From contig JAHCSU010000306.1 of assembly GCA_023522315.1 (NCBI GenBank), positions 1 through 64,000 of the forward strand: a stretch of 64,000 nucleotides of DNA, in the 5' to 3' direction. This DNA is from Nostoc sp. CCCryo 231-06. Its GTDB lineage: Bacteria > Cyanobacteriota > Cyanobacteriia > Cyanobacteriales > Nostocaceae. Under the pieces are notes generated by a model, which was not told the DNA's origin, ran no database searches, and worked only from the letters and a program-made list of their open reading frames with translations. Shown here piece by piece: positions 63,601-64,000 of the stretch; the stretch's first letter is position 1; each line of letters opens with the position of its first letter. The translations under genes were made by a program, and so were the position numbers.

Positions 63601-64000
63601 AAATGTCTGGTTTATCTTCCCATTGATAAATTTGGCTCCAAACGGGTTTGCCCATCTTGGCTGCATCTGCATACCACGCTTCTATACGAGGATCGTAATT
63701 TTTAACTTGCTGAAGCTGGCGGCGACTCCCCTTCAAGTCTGTATTGTAAACATAAAGTTTCCCGATGCCATGCTTTTCGCTAACTTCATTAATTAAGAGC
63801 GTGCCATTATCTAAACGTTCAATACCGATAAACTCACCTTTGGAGTTGGCAAAACTGTTGTAGCCAACATTGAAAACCTGCATTTGTTTCCAAAAATAAT
63901 TTCCGGTGGTTTGAAAGTCTGAAAGGTTGAGCAAATCTAGCTCAATCGCATCTAAGTTGATTTGATTGATTTGCTTCGGGGTTGTTAAATGCCTATCAAG
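60632..64000 (-). CDS. Hybrid sensor histidine kinase, N-terminus beyond the window
   Basis: The frame is open to base 64000, so the true start lies outside. Order of domains: extracytoplasmic Cache-type sensor (QTTGNYFWKQM through TFILERSGLIVAS), transmembrane helix, HAMP (about 280-345), PAS (about 365-480), coiled coil, HisKA with H-box FLANMSHELRTPLNAILGF, HATPase (LLGNAIKFTNTG, DTGCGI, GTGLGLAISRK) and a receiver (ILVVDDSKDS, FMDMRMPVMDGYEATR). The HATPase domain has an insert of about 20 residues and the receiver one of about 85 (61052-61306), both from repeat-like DNA without stops. The latter splits the receiver between alpha-3 and beta-4, so phosphotransfer may be impaired. It overlaps the c-di-GMP regulator by 4 bases. 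Confidence 0.9.
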   Translation of the reverse strand, partial: LDRHLTTPKQINQINLDAIELDLLNLSDFQTTGNYFWKQMQVFNVGYNSFANSKGEFIGIERLDNGTLLINEVSEKHGIGKLYVYNTDLKGSRRQLQQVKNYDPRIEAWYADAAKMGKPVWSQIYQWEDKPDILSISSSYPVYDKNQKLVGVISVDLILSQISNFLANLNTQPLGKTFILERSGLIVASSTTEPPYTIINGQEKRRSALDSQNSLIRLTTQSLIKRFGSLGFIVGKQQLSFTADGMRYFVQVKNWRDELGLDWLIVAVIPEGEFMEQINANTHITILLCIVAFLVATRIGILTSRWVIKPILQLNTSAKKIAKGEWEQIPEIQRSDELGELAKSFETMAKQLQVSFNTLSAKNVQMQVLNEALSHNQSRLTQFLEAMPIGVFIIDAEGEPYYTNKIGQQILGQGAMTKVSAEQLSEVYQAYLAGTDQLYPSDRLPLLRALLGESTRIDDMEIRHFDKITPIEVLGKPIYDESGNLAFAIATFFDITQRKQAENLLAGYNRNLEAQVKKRTEEFQQAIEQLQTTQQELIQSQKIAAQEQQAAVREAARSTAANLAKSEFLANMSHELRTPLNAILGFTQFMSRDYSLSGEHQENLAIINRAGEHLLNLINDILEMSKIEAGRITLNTSSFDLIHVLKKLEKMQHASAASKNLELVFEYAQNIPKYIETDENKLCQVLLNLLGNAIKFTNTGRVTLRVRLGAGSWETEEQGEQNLPHPPHLFFEVQDTGCGIAPQELDLLFEAFEQTEIGRKSQQGTGLGLAISRKYAQLMGGDITVNSIPGVGSRFAFDIQIALACPIEIPINQTRYQILALAPTEKAYRILVVDDSKDSRMLLVKILTSVGFEVREAIDGSEAVANWESWQPHLIFMDMRMPVMDGYEATRIIKAKQRRYGATNALRKFPNSEQLVSSGSQYFAGGFPDSGECEVLKVVPLFKSQLGIISPTPEANGAAKRSLTALAPPCDFSGTGQSCSNTHTIIIALTASAFEEERQKILSIGCDDFIRKPFTQEVLLEKLSQHLGVKYTNQVETTNTTVVDQPTQIFITVTEILSRLSQMSPEWLQHIYYAAASCSDELILELLKQIPSDNSQVFNVLRDLANNYQFDKIMELTKTNVE
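61052..61306. repeat. Repeat-derived insertion in the kinase receiver domain
   Basis: About 250 bases of GC-richer DNA with short inverted pieces (GGGGAACCCTCCC, CTGGCTCCCCGACG, GTTCCGAGTTTGGGAACTT) interrupt the receiver between KAKQ and TIIIALTA. The translation is Ser/Gly/Pro-rich without similarity to receivers. It is likely a mobile or amplified repeat. Confidence 0.65.
61817..61885. repeat. Low-complexity repeat insertion in the kinase HATPase domain
   Basis: GATGAGGGGGATGAGGGAG and CCCAGCTCCCAGCCCCCAG-type runs lie between RVTLRVR and FFEVQDTG. Such linkers vary among Nostoc kinases. The frame is kept. Confidence 0.6.

Noticed and set aside
1-64000. tRNA, rRNA and CRISPR arrays
   Set aside because: I looked for T-arm patterns, rRNA-like runs and regularly spaced direct repeats and found only heptamer tandem repeats and palindromes. 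A dedicated RNA search could still find a tRNA I missed.

Overview
The window looks like chromosomal DNA of a filamentous, heterocyst-forming cyanobacterium close to Nostoc. The evidence is an octamer GCGATCGC (HIP1) recurring throughout, heptanucleotide tandem repeats in intergenic DNA, and genes typical of cyanobacteria: ldpA, a Ycf45-like R3H ATPase, a Psb35-like protein, a BciB-like reductase, UbiA-type plastoquinone synthesis, a GH100 invertase and the end of nifJ. No rRNA, tRNA or CRISPR array was seen.

Layout. 1-0.4 kb: 3' end of nifJ. 0.4-1.6 kb: repeat-rich spacer with a probable IS200/IS605 remnant. 1.6-5.5 kb: iron uptake, a TonB-dependent receptor broken by one extra base plus a PepSY membrane protein behind a Fur-like site. 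5.6-6.9 kb: M20 amidohydrolase. 7.4-16 kb: a sulfur island with sbpA-cysT-cysW (no cysA), three NIL-domain genes (one broken), a Crp-type CysR-like regulator, cysE, and an Rrf2 regulator next to cysK. 16.2-19.2 kb: two CadD-like genes, one fused by deletion to a broken tetR, a thioesterase and two MITE-like elements. 19-29 kb: DsbA-like protein, UbiA, Ppx, a DMT exporter, a PG-binding/HEAT protein and Amt, followed by gene relics. 29.8-35.8 kb: glutathione-peroxidase-like enzyme, SDR, alpha/beta hydrolase, a peroxiredoxin-glutaredoxin fusion, a membrane zinc-ribbon protein and PAP2. 36-39 kb: a Zn/Mn ABC uptake locus destroyed by a deletion carrying a partial IS4-type element; the other side of the deletion cut an ADP-ribosylglycohydrolase gene. 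39-47 kb: Nudix, FolK, class A PBP, Psb35-like, TerB-like, RsmB, invertase. 47-54 kb: a WD40/J-domain protein, a VapBC-like pair, a hicB relic, BciB-like, an ABC exporter and a probable nuclease-fold protein. 54.6-64 kb: Ycf45-like, LdpA, kinase relics, a REC-GGDEF-EAL protein and a hybrid histidine kinase that runs off the end.

How the parts work together. The sulfur island combines sulfate import, serine acetylation, cysteine synthesis and two candidate regulators. The NIL proteins may be free-standing ligand-binding modules for it (inference). The last two signalling genes overlap by 4 bases and probably act together.

The most unusual signals are: (1) MITE-like elements with clear target-site duplications, including one family present twice with 9-10 bp duplications and ends that recall the ISAs1 family; (2) repeat sequences lying inside coding regions without breaking the frame (RsmB, LdpA, a PBP tail, two sites in the hybrid kinase); (3) many fresh-looking gene breaks (receptor, cadD/tetR, znuC-type ATPase, kinase, hicB, amt copy), which suggests a genome undergoing active decay and rearrangement; and (4) the NIL-domain cluster beside a sulfate permease lacking its own ATPase. 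All functional calls rest on motif recognition by eye; no database search was run.
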